Shown: piece after piece, positions 7,693 to 17,276 of the stretch
How positions within the stretch are numbered: position 1 is the first letter of the stretch
Layout: every line of letters begins with the position of its first letter
Assembly: GCA_003854985.1 (NCBI GenBank)
Contig: RQOG01000130.1
Span: forward strand, 23,208 to 87,207
DNA from: Calditrichota bacterium
Lineage (GTDB): Bacteria; Calditrichota; Calditrichia; Calditrichales; Calditrichaceae
Length of the DNA stretch: 64,000 bases
Direction of reading: 5' to 3'
Translations under genes and position numbers: made by a program
Notes under the pieces: generated by a model
The model's database searches: none
Told to the model about the DNA's origin: nothing
Seen by the model: the letters and a program-made list of their open reading frames with translations, nothing else

Positions 7693-10461
7693 TCAAGCTA
7701 CCATTGCTTCATTCAATTCATCTACTAATTTTTCTAGATCATCACCAAAAATTTTCCAGGCTTTCATTAATCCGCCGTGGTCGGCAAACGGCGTATTATC
7801 AAAATCATCCTTATCCATATGCACCGATGCACAGATATGATCTTTAATCATTCTCAACCAGTGCATTTGTTCTTCCGTAAACTGTTTCGGCCCGGCGTTT
7901 TTCTCAAATACCCAGTCTTTAAAATTTTTATCCACAACGCTTTTAAATAAGGTGAGCTGTTCATCGATGCCGATTACCCGGCGCACTAAAGCAACCAGTG
8001 CAGTTAATTCGCTAATGGGATTTTGTAGATTTGGATTTTCCAATAGTTTATAAGCATCCCATACCCGGGCAATATTCAATTCGGGCTTTTTTCGCAGTAG
8101 AATTTCGCGTAATTCACTAATCATACGGTAAGTAAGTTCCCGTCGCCGATGCGGTTGATCATAAAATATTCTTAATGCGGTAATTTCATCGCGCTGGCTT
8201 TTTATTAAAGCTTCAAAATCAGATACGATTTTCCGCGCCCTGTCCTTGGCCTGCTCATCAAACCCGGTGAAGGTTACGGCGTCCAGATTCACCGTGTCTA
8301 TAATCTGCTCGTAGCCCCGTCGCACATTCTCAATAAAATCACGCAGATCAGGATTGTCAAAAATCCGGCTGGCCTCATTATATAATTCCTGTTTTGCCTT
8401 TTCAATTTGTTCTTTGGCTGGTTCTTGTGTGCCTTCTTTCGTTATCAATTCAGGATTATTTTTTAAAGCCCGTTCAATTTGTATATCAGGATTATAAGCA
8501 TCGAGCAGTCGGCGTACAACCTGATTAATTGAAGAACCCTTGCTCAATTTTATAAAGCGCTCACGTTCCTCATTGCTAATTTGTTTTTCCATCCTGGTTA
8601 AACGATTAGCTAAAGCGGTAAATGTATCCTCATCGTTACTTCCGAGCGCTATATGCATCATTAAATCTTTTAATAGAACCGTTGATTTGCGTTCCTGCGG
8701 GGGATGGTCGATTTTTAAGGATTTACAAACGCCAATAGCATCAACAATTACAAAATGGGTTTTATTACTGCTTGCTGATGGTGTTACCTGTCTAAGATCA
8801 TCTTTAGGTATGGTTCTTGTGCCGCGGCCGATCATTTGCTGATAATAATTTCGTGATTTAACATCCCTCATAAAAAGAAGCACTTCGATAGGCTTTATAT
8901 CGGTTCCTGTGGCGATCATATCAACGGTAACGGCAATACGCGGGTAATAAGCATTTCGAAATGCGGCTAATAATGATTTTGGATCTTCATTGGCATTATA
9001 AGTGATCTTTTTACAAAAATCATTACCTCCTCCAAATTCTTCCCGAATAATCTGAATAATATCATCGGCATGGCTGTCTGTTTTGGCAAAGATAAGTGTC
9101 TTAGGCACTTCGGTGCGTTTTGGAAATATATCTGTTTTTAACTTTTCCTGGAATGTTTTAATTATGTTTCGAATAGTACTGGGGTTTACGATATCTTTAT
9201 CAAGTTGTTTAGCATTATAATCTACATCTTCATCTAACTGTGCCCAGCGTTTTTCTCGGCTTTGTCTACTGCGAAAATCTACCCATTCCTTTGCCTCCAG
9301 ATGTGCGCCGTTTTTTGTTATTTCGGTTTCGATGGTATAAATATCATAACCGACGTTTACGCCATCCACCACAGCTTCTTCATGAGTATATTCACTGACG
9401 ACATTTTCATTAAAAAATCCATAGGTGCGGTTATCCGGCGTAGCTGTCAATCCGATCATAAAGGCATCAAAATACTCCAGCACCTGCCGCCATAAATTAT
9501 AAATGGATCGGTGACATTCATCGATGATGATAAAATCAAAAAATTCACAGGGATATTTTGAATTGTAGACAACTTCTTTTGATCTTTGATTTTGCCAGAC
9601 GAGTTCATTCGGTGAAACTAATTCCGTGCTTTCATCCAGTTCTTCACCCCGCAGAATGGAATACATGCGTTGTATTGTGCTGATACAAACCTTGGCATCC
9701 TTATCTATAAAGGATGAACTCAATCGTTGAACCGTGTAAAGCTCGGTAAATTTTCTCTGATCATCAACCGGTGTATAAGCCTGGAATTCCTGTTCAGCCT
9801 GTTCTCCAAGGTTTCTGGTGTCTACTAAAAATAAAATACGTTTTGCTCCGGCAAATTTTAGTAAACGATATATGGATGTAATAGCAGTATAAGTTTTGCC
9901 GCTGCCCGTGGCCATTTGAATAAGGGCTCTCGGTTTAGCCATGGCAAATGATTCTTCCAGATTTTCGATGGCATTTTTCTGGCAAATACGCAGTCCTTCA
10001 GGATCAAGACAAGGCAGTTCTTTTAATCTGCCGCGAAGAGTTTTAGTTTCATTACATATTTCTAATAAAGTTTGTGGCTGATGAAATGAAAATATTTCAC
10101 GGTACCTCGGATTTGGATCACGCTGATCACAAAAACGTGTTTCTTTGCCAGTGCTTTGATAAAGAAATGGTAAGTCCTTTGCTTCCTGCATGTACTTTAA
10201 ATAACTAACGGAGTAACGCTCAGGCTGATCTTCCACACGATCACTCGTAAGAATTGTTCCTTCTTTCTTGGCTTCAATAACACCAAAAGGGCTACGATTA
10301 ACAAAAAGCACATAGTCCGCAGGACCTGTGTCTGTGGGATATTCTCTTACAGCGACACCAATTCCGGCGCTCAGGTTAATATCTTTCATATTCTGTATAA
10401 TCCAGCCAGCAGATTGCAGCATTTTATCGATATTGATTCTGGCTTGTTGTTCAGGTGTCAT
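7693..10461 (-). CDS. hsdR: Type I restriction enzyme endonuclease/translocase subunit HsdR
   Basis: This is a 922-residue HsdR of the EcoEI-like branch. The N-terminal nuclease domain shows the PD-(D/E)xK pattern (Asp49 and Glu63-Ala-Lys65). The superfamily 2 helicase motor follows, with Walker A ATGSGKT at 184-190, DECH at 314-317, a GLTATPD motif III, and MIGRGTR as motif VI. The C-terminal part (about 650-920) is the helical segment that joins the methylase core. It translocates DNA with ATP and cleaves unmethylated DNA. It is the first gene of the operon; the 292 bases upstream are AT-rich and shared with a divergent lipoprotein gene, and contain no promoter I can assign with confidence. 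All catalytic motifs are intact. Confidence 0.95.
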   Translation of the reverse strand: MTPEQQARINIDKMLQSAGWIIQNMKDINLSAGIGVAVREYPTDTGPADYVLFVNRSPFGVIEAKKEGTILTSDRVEDQPERYSVSYLKYMQEAKDLPFLYQSTGKETRFCDQRDPNPRYREIFSFHQPQTLLEICNETKTLRGRLKELPCLDPEGLRICQKNAIENLEESFAMAKPRALIQMATGSGKTYTAITSIYRLLKFAGAKRILFLVDTRNLGEQAEQEFQAYTPVDDQRKFTELYTVQRLSSSFIDKDAKVCISTIQRMYSILRGEELDESTELVSPNELVWQNQRSKEVVYNSKYPCEFFDFIIIDECHRSIYNLWRQVLEYFDAFMIGLTATPDNRTYGFFNENVVSEYTHEEAVVDGVNVGYDIYTIETEITKNGAHLEAKEWVDFRSRQSREKRWAQLDEDVDYNAKQLDKDIVNPSTIRNIIKTFQEKLKTDIFPKRTEVPKTLIFAKTDSHADDIIQIIREEFGGGNDFCKKITYNANEDPKSLLAAFRNAYYPRIAVTVDMIATGTDIKPIEVLLFMRDVKSRNYYQQMIGRGTRTIPKDDLRQVTPSASSNKTHFVIVDAIGVCKSLKIDHPPQERKSTVLLKDLMMHIALGSNDEDTFTALANRLTRMEKQISNEERERFIKLSKGSSINQVVRRLLDAYNPDIQIERALKNNPELITKEGTQEPAKEQIEKAKQELYNEASRIFDNPDLRDFIENVRRGYEQIIDTVNLDAVTFTGFDEQAKDRARKIVSDFEALIKSQRDEITALRIFYDQPHRRRELTYRMISELREILLRKKPELNIARVWDAYKLLENPNLQNPISELTALVALVRRVIGIDEQLTLFKSVVDKNFKDWVFEKNAGPKQFTEEQMHWLRMIKDHICASVHMDKDDFDNTPFADHGGLMKAWKIFGDDLEKLVDELNEAMVA

Positions 10462-10753
10462 ATATAGTCCAATTTGAAGACAAATAATGTTAAAGAATAT
10501 AAAAAAAAATATGAAAGATTAAAATAAATAAAAAACAGCAGTCGTCGCCGCCCGCTTCTCACCACTTTTCTTGAAACCCATAATTAAATTGCATCCTGGA
10601 ATATCGTTTTTTTTATCCATTATCCTGTTTATTCTATTTGATTTTTTTAATATATTCGCAAAAAATATCGGCGCTTATAAACTTTGTCCGATTTATGTTA
10701 GCCGGCTTAATTAATACTTATTAATTATTCAATTAATGAATGGAGAGACAAAA

Positions 10754-11443
10754 ATGCTGAGAAATTCATTATCTTTTTTGTGTTTATTTTTCTTTATTTC
10801 ATGCACTACGCAAAGTATAGTAATAACGCCGGATTACAAAGATAAAACCTTTTCAGACCTTTATTTATATGTAGTGTTAACAGACCAGCCCGTTATCGAA
10901 AATGGCGATGATGTTTATGACGATTTAGGACATGGCAATCCGGACGAAGTATATATGTCTTTTTTCATTCATAACTTCCCCAAAAAAGTAAAATACGCAA
11001 CGACCTTTAAAAACGTTTATTTGGATAAAACCTGTAATATTCAACTCGAGGAGCGAAGAGAAAGCTTAAATGACCATGAGAGAATAACTATTAAATTTCC
11101 TGCGCCGAATCAGTTTATCACAGTTTCTGATACCTTAATTGATTTTACGTTATTAATTCAGGAACTGAAAATACACAGGAAGGCAGCGGAAAGCGGCATC
11201 TGGACTGGTGGACCAACACCGACTGGGGGTTCATCTCCGAAATTAGTGCATTCCGGTAAGTTCACCATATGGGATAACAGCGCGGGACAGCTCGTATCTT
11301 ATGGCAAGTTTGAATCCGAAGAATCATTTTTATTTGCTATGGGCCAAGGTACCTGGGAATCAGGAGTTGCCCGATTAGCGAAGGATATTTTCTATGGCAG
11401 TCCATTTGCCTCGCCAAGAATAAAAAGCAGATACCCAAGATAA
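10754..11443 (+). CDS. Putative lipoprotein of unknown function
   Basis: About 229 residues. The first 19 form a lipoprotein signal peptide ending FFFISC, with the cysteine as the lipidation site. The ATG at 10754 is chosen over one 18 bases upstream because GGAGAG sits six bases before it. The mature part is beta-rich, with no motif I recognise, and contains a Gly/Thr/Pro stretch (GGPTPTGGSSPK) near residue 160. It is monocistronic, divergent from the R-M operon and convergent with the M64 peptidase gene. It probably sits in the periplasm or at the outer membrane. Confidence 0.7.
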   Translation: MLRNSLSFLCLFFFISCTTQSIVITPDYKDKTFSDLYLYVVLTDQPVIENGDDVYDDLGHGNPDEVYMSFFIHNFPKKVKYATTFKNVYLDKTCNIQLEERRESLNDHERITIKFPAPNQFITVSDTLIDFTLLIQELKIHRKAAESGIWTGGPTPTGGSSPKLVHSGKFTIWDNSAGQLVSYGKFESEESFLFAMGQGTWESGVARLAKDIFYGSPFASPRIKSRYPR

Positions 11444-11539
11444 CCTATATTCATTCTAAAGGTATTCCAATGAATTTTCATCCGGCCCATGGCTGACCTT
11501 TAGCGGGACAGTTTTATCTTTAAATCTTCTATTCATCTA

Positions 11540-13000
11540 TCACTCGGTGTAATACTTTATCATTTCCACAATGGCCTGACGGCATACCGGGCAGTAATCC
11601 TTTATGCCCTGACTGAACATAATACAGTCGATCTGCGGACGATAAAACCCGGTTGAAATATATCCCGCGCCTTCAAAGGCGCCGGTTTTTCCCCAATAAG
11701 GACTGGCGGTCATCAGCGAATCGCGCAGGGCCTGATTTTTTTTACTGTGCAGGTTGGCTTCTTCTTCTATAGCTTTGATGGTTTTTTCCGGCGCCCCGTT
11801 TTTCTTTAACTCTGCAATTTTTTTGTTATATTCAGCGCGCTTTTTATTGTACGCTTCGCCGGCTTTATCATAAGCCTCTTTATTCCATGGAGTGGGAATG
11901 GGCGTGCCTTCTTCCACCAGTCCCTGCCATTTTAAATTCTGCGGATCCAGTAAAGCGGTAATATTGGGTTCAACGGGTTCCACGCCCGGCGGATAAAATT
12001 CCTCATAAGCGGTGGAAGAGCTGTAGTATTCATCCGCCAAACCGGCAAAGGAATGGCCGAATTCATGAACCATCACATATTCCTTCCAGATATTGCCGGT
12101 GGTAAAGGTTAAAAAGAAATTATAAATACCCCCGCCGCCGTACCGGTCATGGTTAATCATGATCAGCAAAGCGTCATAAGGAACAGCCGACGCAATGTCA
12201 TGCAGCGCTTTATTTTCTTCGGTCAGTACATAGCGAGGCGAGCCCATGGAATTAAAGGAAGCGCCAACGGCTGTGTTTTTAAAAGAATGATGGGTCGGTT
12301 CGTCGATACCGCTCTCGGCGGAATACTTCAGCACGCCGTATATGTTGAAACGGTCTTTATAAGTTTTAAAAGGTTCCTGATTTAAAAAAACATTTGTAAA
12401 ATAAGCAAGATGGGCTTTAAAGCTATCCAGCTCGCTTTTGGTATAACCTTCGCCGATAAAGGCCAGATCGACCTTATCCTGCGGCGTGCCGTTTATAACC
12501 TGGCGAACCACTACAATTTCCGGATCAGGCTTTTCTTCTATAATATCCACGCTGTTCGGATCAATTACCGAGCTGAAAACCGGGTTGAGCTTATTATATT
12601 TATCGCGGACTTCCAGTGTAAACAAAATGCTGTCTATAGGAAAAGGTATAACAGCGCTTTCATGATACGCTCTTTTAATGCCGTTTATAGCTTTAGCTGT
12701 AGTCTGATATTCTCCGAAATAGCTGTTAAATCCCCGTGAAAAAATTAAATTTCCGCTTTTCACCTCATATACTTTGATAAAATATTTACCATTATTGTGC
12801 GGATCAATCATGTTTTTCCGGGTGCCCGCCCACTCGCCTTCTTTATAGATATGATCAATGGCGACCCATTCTTCATCATTATCGCCAACATGAACGTAGT
12901 CGATACGCATAGTCTGCCCGGTAAAATATTTATCAAACTCCCCTGCGGCTGCAAAAACTACCGTCGACAGTATTAACATAATCAGATAACAGCTTTTCAT
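11540..13000 (-). CDS. Secreted M64-family metallopeptidase
   Basis: The 486-residue protein has a signal peptide (about 1-19) and the M64 zinc motif HEFGHSFAGLAD (His312, Glu313, His316, Asp323). The preceding segment has the family's typical VDLAFIGEGYT at about 178 and an N-terminal beta-sandwich domain. M64 was defined on IgA-cleaving peptidases of gut Bacteroidota; homologues in free-living bacteria have unknown substrates. A lysine/glutamate-rich helix at about 375-425 is an insertion before the conserved C-terminus, which holds a CPVCR pair. The ribosome binding site AGGAG supports the ATG. It is a single-gene unit. Confidence 0.88.
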   Translation of the reverse strand: MKSCYLIMLILSTVVFAAAGEFDKYFTGQTMRIDYVHVGDNDEEWVAIDHIYKEGEWAGTRKNMIDPHNNGKYFIKVYEVKSGNLIFSRGFNSYFGEYQTTAKAINGIKRAYHESAVIPFPIDSILFTLEVRDKYNKLNPVFSSVIDPNSVDIIEEKPDPEIVVVRQVINGTPQDKVDLAFIGEGYTKSELDSFKAHLAYFTNVFLNQEPFKTYKDRFNIYGVLKYSAESGIDEPTHHSFKNTAVGASFNSMGSPRYVLTEENKALHDIASAVPYDALLIMINHDRYGGGGIYNFFLTFTTGNIWKEYVMVHEFGHSFAGLADEYYSSSTAYEEFYPPGVEPVEPNITALLDPQNLKWQGLVEEGTPIPTPWNKEAYDKAGEAYNKKRAEYNKKIAELKKNGAPEKTIKAIEEEANLHSKKNQALRDSLMTASPYWGKTGAFEGAGYISTGFYRPQIDCIMFSQGIKDYCPVCRQAIVEMIKYYTE

Positions 13001-13185
13001 GTTAAATCTCCTATAATCCTTGTTCCTGTCTACCTTCGATAAATGTTCGAAATATCTCGCACAAAGGCTGAAGATGACAAATATTTATCAGGCAGGTCTT
13101 TCCCTGAAACAGACATATCTTTTGGCAAAAGTCTTTTGTTTAGTGTTGAGATACTCTTATCAAAATGCATACTATGATCACTATT

Positions 13186-15048
13186 TTATTCATAAATTTT
13201 ATTTTTTAACCAGCATACCTGGTAAGGTTTAAGGTCAAATCTCAGGTAATTATCCGGCGAGGTGAAAACCGAACCGGAAACTATATCCTGCCAGCGGTTG
13301 CCGGCATGGGGAATCGCATCAAGATTTAAATTAACCGAAAGACTTCTGTTAGAAATATTGGTAACGGTCAGAATTTGCTGATTATGTTCATTTGCCGTGC
13401 GCAATAGACAAAATAATTTATCCGAAATATTAAAAACTTTTTGACCGGCATTGGGATGAAAGGCAGGTTCATTGATTCTTTTTTTTATTAACCGGCGCAG
13501 TCGGCTGGTCACCTGGAATGTGGTTGACTTTGGATTTCCAAGAGATTTAATCAGTTCGCTTTCCATAATATTCTTACGATTAATACTACGGGTCTGCTTT
13601 TCGGCCAAAACCAGTTCAGCGTCGTTTTTAGAGCCTAAAAATCCGTGTAAATAAATGCCCGGCACACCCATCATCACTAAGGCAATGGCCCGGGAAGCAA
13701 GATAGCGTTCAACCTGCAGGGACTTGCTTTCATCGGTATCATCATTATTAATAGCGCTCCACCAGGTTATATTAAACTCATAAGGGCTGGTCGTGCCGTC
13801 ACCGTTATCTTTATAAGAGATATATCCGCCATGCTCTAAAATTTTTAACGACATCATTTCTATTTCCCGGGGCGTCAGAATATCGCGTACCGCCATAACG
13901 CCCACGCCGTCATGGGAATCCAGAAAATTAAAAAAAGTAGCCTGCCTGCTGAACGGTTTAAGGTCTTTAGCCCATTCCGTGAGTTTTGCCGAATTTTCGT
14001 TTTGAAAAGTAAACAAAACCAGTGGTGGCAGGGCAAAATTATAAACCATCTGCGCTTCATCAAAGCCATTACCGAAATATCTGATATTATCGGCATGAGG
14101 AACATTGGTCTCGGTAATCAGAGCAACATGAGGCGCAACGGCATCAAGAATATCCCGAAAAAGCTTTATGGTAATATGATTCTGTTCCAGATGAACGCAG
14201 CTTGTGCCTAATTCTTCCCAAAGATAGGTAACGGCATCCAGGCGGATGATATCCGCGCCCCGGCGAATATAGGTTAAAAGAATCTCTATCATTTTCAAAA
14301 TCACTTTAGGATTCTTATAGTTCAGATCTATCTGATCGGCGCTGAAGGTGGTCCAGACCATGCGCGGTCCGTTGAGCGTCTGATACGCGCTTAATAATTC
14401 AGTGGTTCTGGGGCGGACAATTATCTTCAGGTAGTCTTCGGAAATTTTCTGCTTTGTGGAAAAGACGGTAAAAAAATCTTCAAATTCCGGGTTCTGGTTT
14501 AGAAATTCCTGAAACCAGTGACATTTGGAAGAAACATGATTCAGAACCCCGTCAAACATCAGCCGAAAATGTGTTTTCATATCCAGAATATCTTCCCAGG
14601 CGCCCAGATTGGGATCCACATCAACAAAATCCATGATGGCAAAACCTCTGTCTGAAGAATATGGAAAAAAAGGCAGAATATGAATGGTGGTAATTACGCC
14701 ATGAAGATATTGGTCACAAATATGGTGAAAGACTTTTAAAGGATTCTCAGACGTACTCTGAATTAAGTCACCGTAAGTTATCAGGATTACATCCTTTTCG
14801 GTAAACCTGTTTTCGGGATTAAAATGCTTTTCCCATTCAATCATCTCTTCCGATTTGTACGCGTAATAAACTTTGAGCAGGCGTTCCAGTTCCGGAAAGA
14901 ATTTTTTAGTCTGTTGCTCTCCGTATAAAAGCAAAAATTTATCATGGATACTTTTTCTGAATTCAGGGTGTAGCTTAAATATTTCTCTGTAATAATCCGG
15001 CTCAAGATAATGGAATTTACTATGATCCATCAAATCGGTTTTATTCAT
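13186..15048 (-). CDS. GH13_18 sucrose-phosphorylase-like / glucosylglycerate-phosphorylase-like enzyme
   Basis: About 620 residues with a full GH13 barrel. The motifs are an ILPFFPYSSDRGF loop, the nucleophile in IIRLDAVTYLWEE, the acid/base Glu in ALITETNVPH, and the SHDGVGV transition-state Asp. This layout is the GH13_18 subfamily, retaining phosphorylases that cleave sucrose, glucosylglycerate or glucosylglycerol with phosphate to give glucose 1-phosphate. The exact acceptor cannot be decided by eye. I chose the ATG at 15048, which overlaps the STAS gene's stop by 8 bases; an earlier ATG at 15069 would overlap by 29. It follows the SpoIIE and STAS genes in one apparent operon, so compatible-solute or stress metabolism is a reasonable inference. 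Confidence 0.85.
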   Translation of the reverse strand: MNKTDLMDHSKFHYLEPDYYREIFKLHPEFRKSIHDKFLLLYGEQQTKKFFPELERLLKVYYAYKSEEMIEWEKHFNPENRFTEKDVILITYGDLIQSTSENPLKVFHHICDQYLHGVITTIHILPFFPYSSDRGFAIMDFVDVDPNLGAWEDILDMKTHFRLMFDGVLNHVSSKCHWFQEFLNQNPEFEDFFTVFSTKQKISEDYLKIIVRPRTTELLSAYQTLNGPRMVWTTFSADQIDLNYKNPKVILKMIEILLTYIRRGADIIRLDAVTYLWEELGTSCVHLEQNHITIKLFRDILDAVAPHVALITETNVPHADNIRYFGNGFDEAQMVYNFALPPLVLFTFQNENSAKLTEWAKDLKPFSRQATFFNFLDSHDGVGVMAVRDILTPREIEMMSLKILEHGGYISYKDNGDGTTSPYEFNITWWSAINNDDTDESKSLQVERYLASRAIALVMMGVPGIYLHGFLGSKNDAELVLAEKQTRSINRKNIMESELIKSLGNPKSTTFQVTSRLRRLIKKRINEPAFHPNAGQKVFNISDKLFCLLRTANEHNQQILTVTNISNRSLSVNLNLDAIPHAGNRWQDIVSGSVFTSPDNYLRFDLKPYQVCWLKNKIYE

Positions 15049-15385
15049 TATAACTTTGAACCGCTTCATTTAAAGATTTAAACACCCTGAGTATCTGCGT
15101 AAGATGCGTCAATTCCAGCAGTTCCTGAATATTCTGCGGAACACTGGCCAGCCTGACGTCTCCGCCATTAGCCCTGGTCATGGCTATTTTGGATACAATC
15201 GCCCCCAGACCGCTGGAATCGACATATTTTGTCTGCCCAAGGTCCATGATAATCCGGTATTTTTTTTCTTCCATTAATTCTTTCAGCAGGTCCTTAAGTT
15301 CGCCGGATGACTCAAGCGTCAATCGTTCCGGGATTTCAATCACCGTAATTTTGCCGCCGTCTTCTTCACGGGTAACGAACCCCAT
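15041..15385 (-). CDS. STAS-domain anti-sigma factor antagonist
   Basis: The 114-residue protein is a single STAS domain with the phosphorylatable serine in KYVDSSGLGAIVS, as in SpoIIAA and RsbV. In such systems a kinase phosphorylates this serine and a PP2C phosphatase reverses it, switching partner binding. The SpoIIE-type phosphatase gene lies just upstream on the same strand, so the two are probably partners. No RsbW-type kinase is visible nearby. A strong GGAGGAG ribosome binding site precedes the ATG, and the gene overlaps the GH13 enzyme gene downstream. Confidence 0.92.
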   Translation of the reverse strand: MGFVTREEDGGKITVIEIPERLTLESSGELKDLLKELMEEKKYRIIMDLGQTKYVDSSGLGAIVSKIAMTRANGGDVRLASVPQNIQELLELTHLTQILRVFKSLNEAVQSYNE

Positions 15386-15490
15386 ATTTCTCTCCTCCTG
15401 TTGAATCTTTTAAAAACATTTATACGTTCACCGGAAATCCCTGTTTAAAAAATGTAATTTTACTTCTGTTATTTTTCCGGAAATAAATTA

Positions 15491-17143
15491 TTACGTTATC
15501 TTTGCGACAATCAGTGTAAAATCATCTTCCAAAGGCCTGCTGCCCCGGAAGCGGTCAACCTCTTCGATAATATTCTGCCGGATCGTCCCGGCATCGGCAT
15601 CTTTAATTTCCCTGAGAAATCTGTGCAGTTTGGCGGTACCAAATTCTCTGTTTTTTTCGTCCATAGCCTCCACCAGACCGTCTGTGTACATCACCACCGT
15701 ATTCCCCGATTTCAGCTTTATTTGTTCCATCTCGTACTGCCAGGGCATATACCCCAAAAACAATCCTCCCTTTTTCAGGAGCTTTATTTTCCCCGCTTTA
15801 TCAATAAGCACAGGCGGATTATGTCCTGCATTCACGTAAGATAACTTCATATTCCGCATGTCAAACATTGCATAAAAGAAAGTGATAAACCGGTCATCGG
15901 TGGTATTTGCCGTAATCCTTTCGTTCAAACGATTAACGATAAAAACAAGATCGTCGCTGTATTCAATATAAGCCCGCAGCCAGGCCTGCATATTGGACAC
16001 AAGCAATGCCCCCGGAATGCCCTTTCCCGAAACGTCGGCCACGACAAAAATATACCGGGATTCATCAATGGGAATAATATCATAAAAGTCGCCGCTGACT
16101 TCTTTGCAGGGAATGTATACGGCGCTTAAATCCACGCCCTTTATTTTTGGTATTTGCCGCGGAATCAGCAGATGCTGTATTTCGGAAGCTACCTGCAATT
16201 CCTTTTCAAGCCGCTCATTTTCGATGGCGGACTGAAGTAGTTTTGTATTCTGAATCGCTAAGGCTGCCTGGGAGGCAAAGGTGGCTAAAATATCCTTATC
16301 ATTTTCATCAAACGGATTCTGATCCAACCGGTTTAAAACAGTCATGGCGCCAAGTATTTCATTTTTGTATTTCAGCGGCACGCAAAGATAGGATTTGGTG
16401 CGGTAACCGCTCCGTTTGTCAAAACTGGGATCAAACCTGGGATCCGCATAGGCGTCCGGAATCAAAATCGGTTCGCCCTTCAGTGCCACCCAACCCGATA
16501 TGCCCTTTCCCAAAGGCAGTCTGAAATTTTTTACCTCCGCGGACTTAGGCCCGAGAGCAACTTTAAACTCCAATTCCTGCGGATTATCATCGGCTAACAG
16601 CATCAGCGAGGCGGATTCCGCTTCTATCAGGTACATTGATTTTTCTAAAATATACTGCAGCAGGTGATCCAGGTTTTGTGAAGAATCAATCGCCCTGCTT
16701 ATTTCATGAAGAGCGGTCATCTCGCTGATCATACGTCTGGACAACTTTGTATTTCTGTCCAGCGTTTCTTTCAGATTATTATTCTGAATCCGGAACCGGA
16801 TCGAATCGGCAAGCAGGGTATAAATTATATTGTTATGGCTATCAAGCGAAGGAAGGGCGGCAAAGAAAACCTGATCATCATCCGTTTTTATTTTTAATAG
16901 GCAGTCGCACTTTCTCCGGGCTATATGTTTTTTAAGTTCTGCACTTTTTAATACAGAGGCTGGAATTACGGATTTATTGGCTATTATCTTTTTAAAGCCG
17001 TTGTCTAAAACAAATTTTTTCCCGCTCTTCTTGTCAATAATTCGGGTTAATTTATCATTTTCGAGTTTATACAACTCAGGTTTTATTTTGCCGTTAGCCG
17101 AGCAAAACTCAAAAAGTTTATCAAATTCGGTTTTAAGATGCAT
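15491..17143 (-). CDS. GAF-domain PP2C (SpoIIE-type) serine phosphatase
   Basis: About 550 residues: an N-terminal region (1-125) of unclear fold, a short coiled coil, a GAF domain (about 160-310) with GKGISGWVALKGEPI, and a SpoIIE/RsbU PP2C domain (about 340-550). The PP2C motifs are intact: EVSGDFYDI, VADVSGKGIPGALL, NAGHNPP and TVVMYTDGLVEA. The metal-binding aspartates and glycines are present, so it should be active. It likely dephosphorylates the STAS protein encoded about 105 bases downstream, in response to a ligand or redox cue at the GAF domain. I prefer the ATG at 17143 to a TTG at 17155. Confidence 0.9.
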   Translation of the reverse strand: MHLKTEFDKLFEFCSANGKIKPELYKLENDKLTRIIDKKSGKKFVLDNGFKKIIANKSVIPASVLKSAELKKHIARRKCDCLLKIKTDDDQVFFAALPSLDSHNNIIYTLLADSIRFRIQNNNLKETLDRNTKLSRRMISEMTALHEISRAIDSSQNLDHLLQYILEKSMYLIEAESASLMLLADDNPQELEFKVALGPKSAEVKNFRLPLGKGISGWVALKGEPILIPDAYADPRFDPSFDKRSGYRTKSYLCVPLKYKNEILGAMTVLNRLDQNPFDENDKDILATFASQAALAIQNTKLLQSAIENERLEKELQVASEIQHLLIPRQIPKIKGVDLSAVYIPCKEVSGDFYDIIPIDESRYIFVVADVSGKGIPGALLVSNMQAWLRAYIEYSDDLVFIVNRLNERITANTTDDRFITFFYAMFDMRNMKLSYVNAGHNPPVLIDKAGKIKLLKKGGLFLGYMPWQYEMEQIKLKSGNTVVMYTDGLVEAMDEKNREFGTAKLHRFLREIKDADAGTIRQNIIEEVDRFRGSRPLEDDFTLIVAKIT

Positions 17144-17276
17144 TGATAAGACCAATGTATTTTCTGTGAAATATCAGTATAAACAAAATGTTTCCTGCAA
17201 ATTAAATATCCAAACGTAAATCGTTTAAATATTAAACAAAAATATATAAAATCTGAAATTCTAATTCAATCGAACA

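Noticed and set aside
15420..15490. A TTTCCGG/CCGGAAA pair between the STAS and SpoIIE genes as a terminator
   Set aside because: The arms are short and about 40 bases apart, and no T run follows, so a functional hairpin is unlikely.
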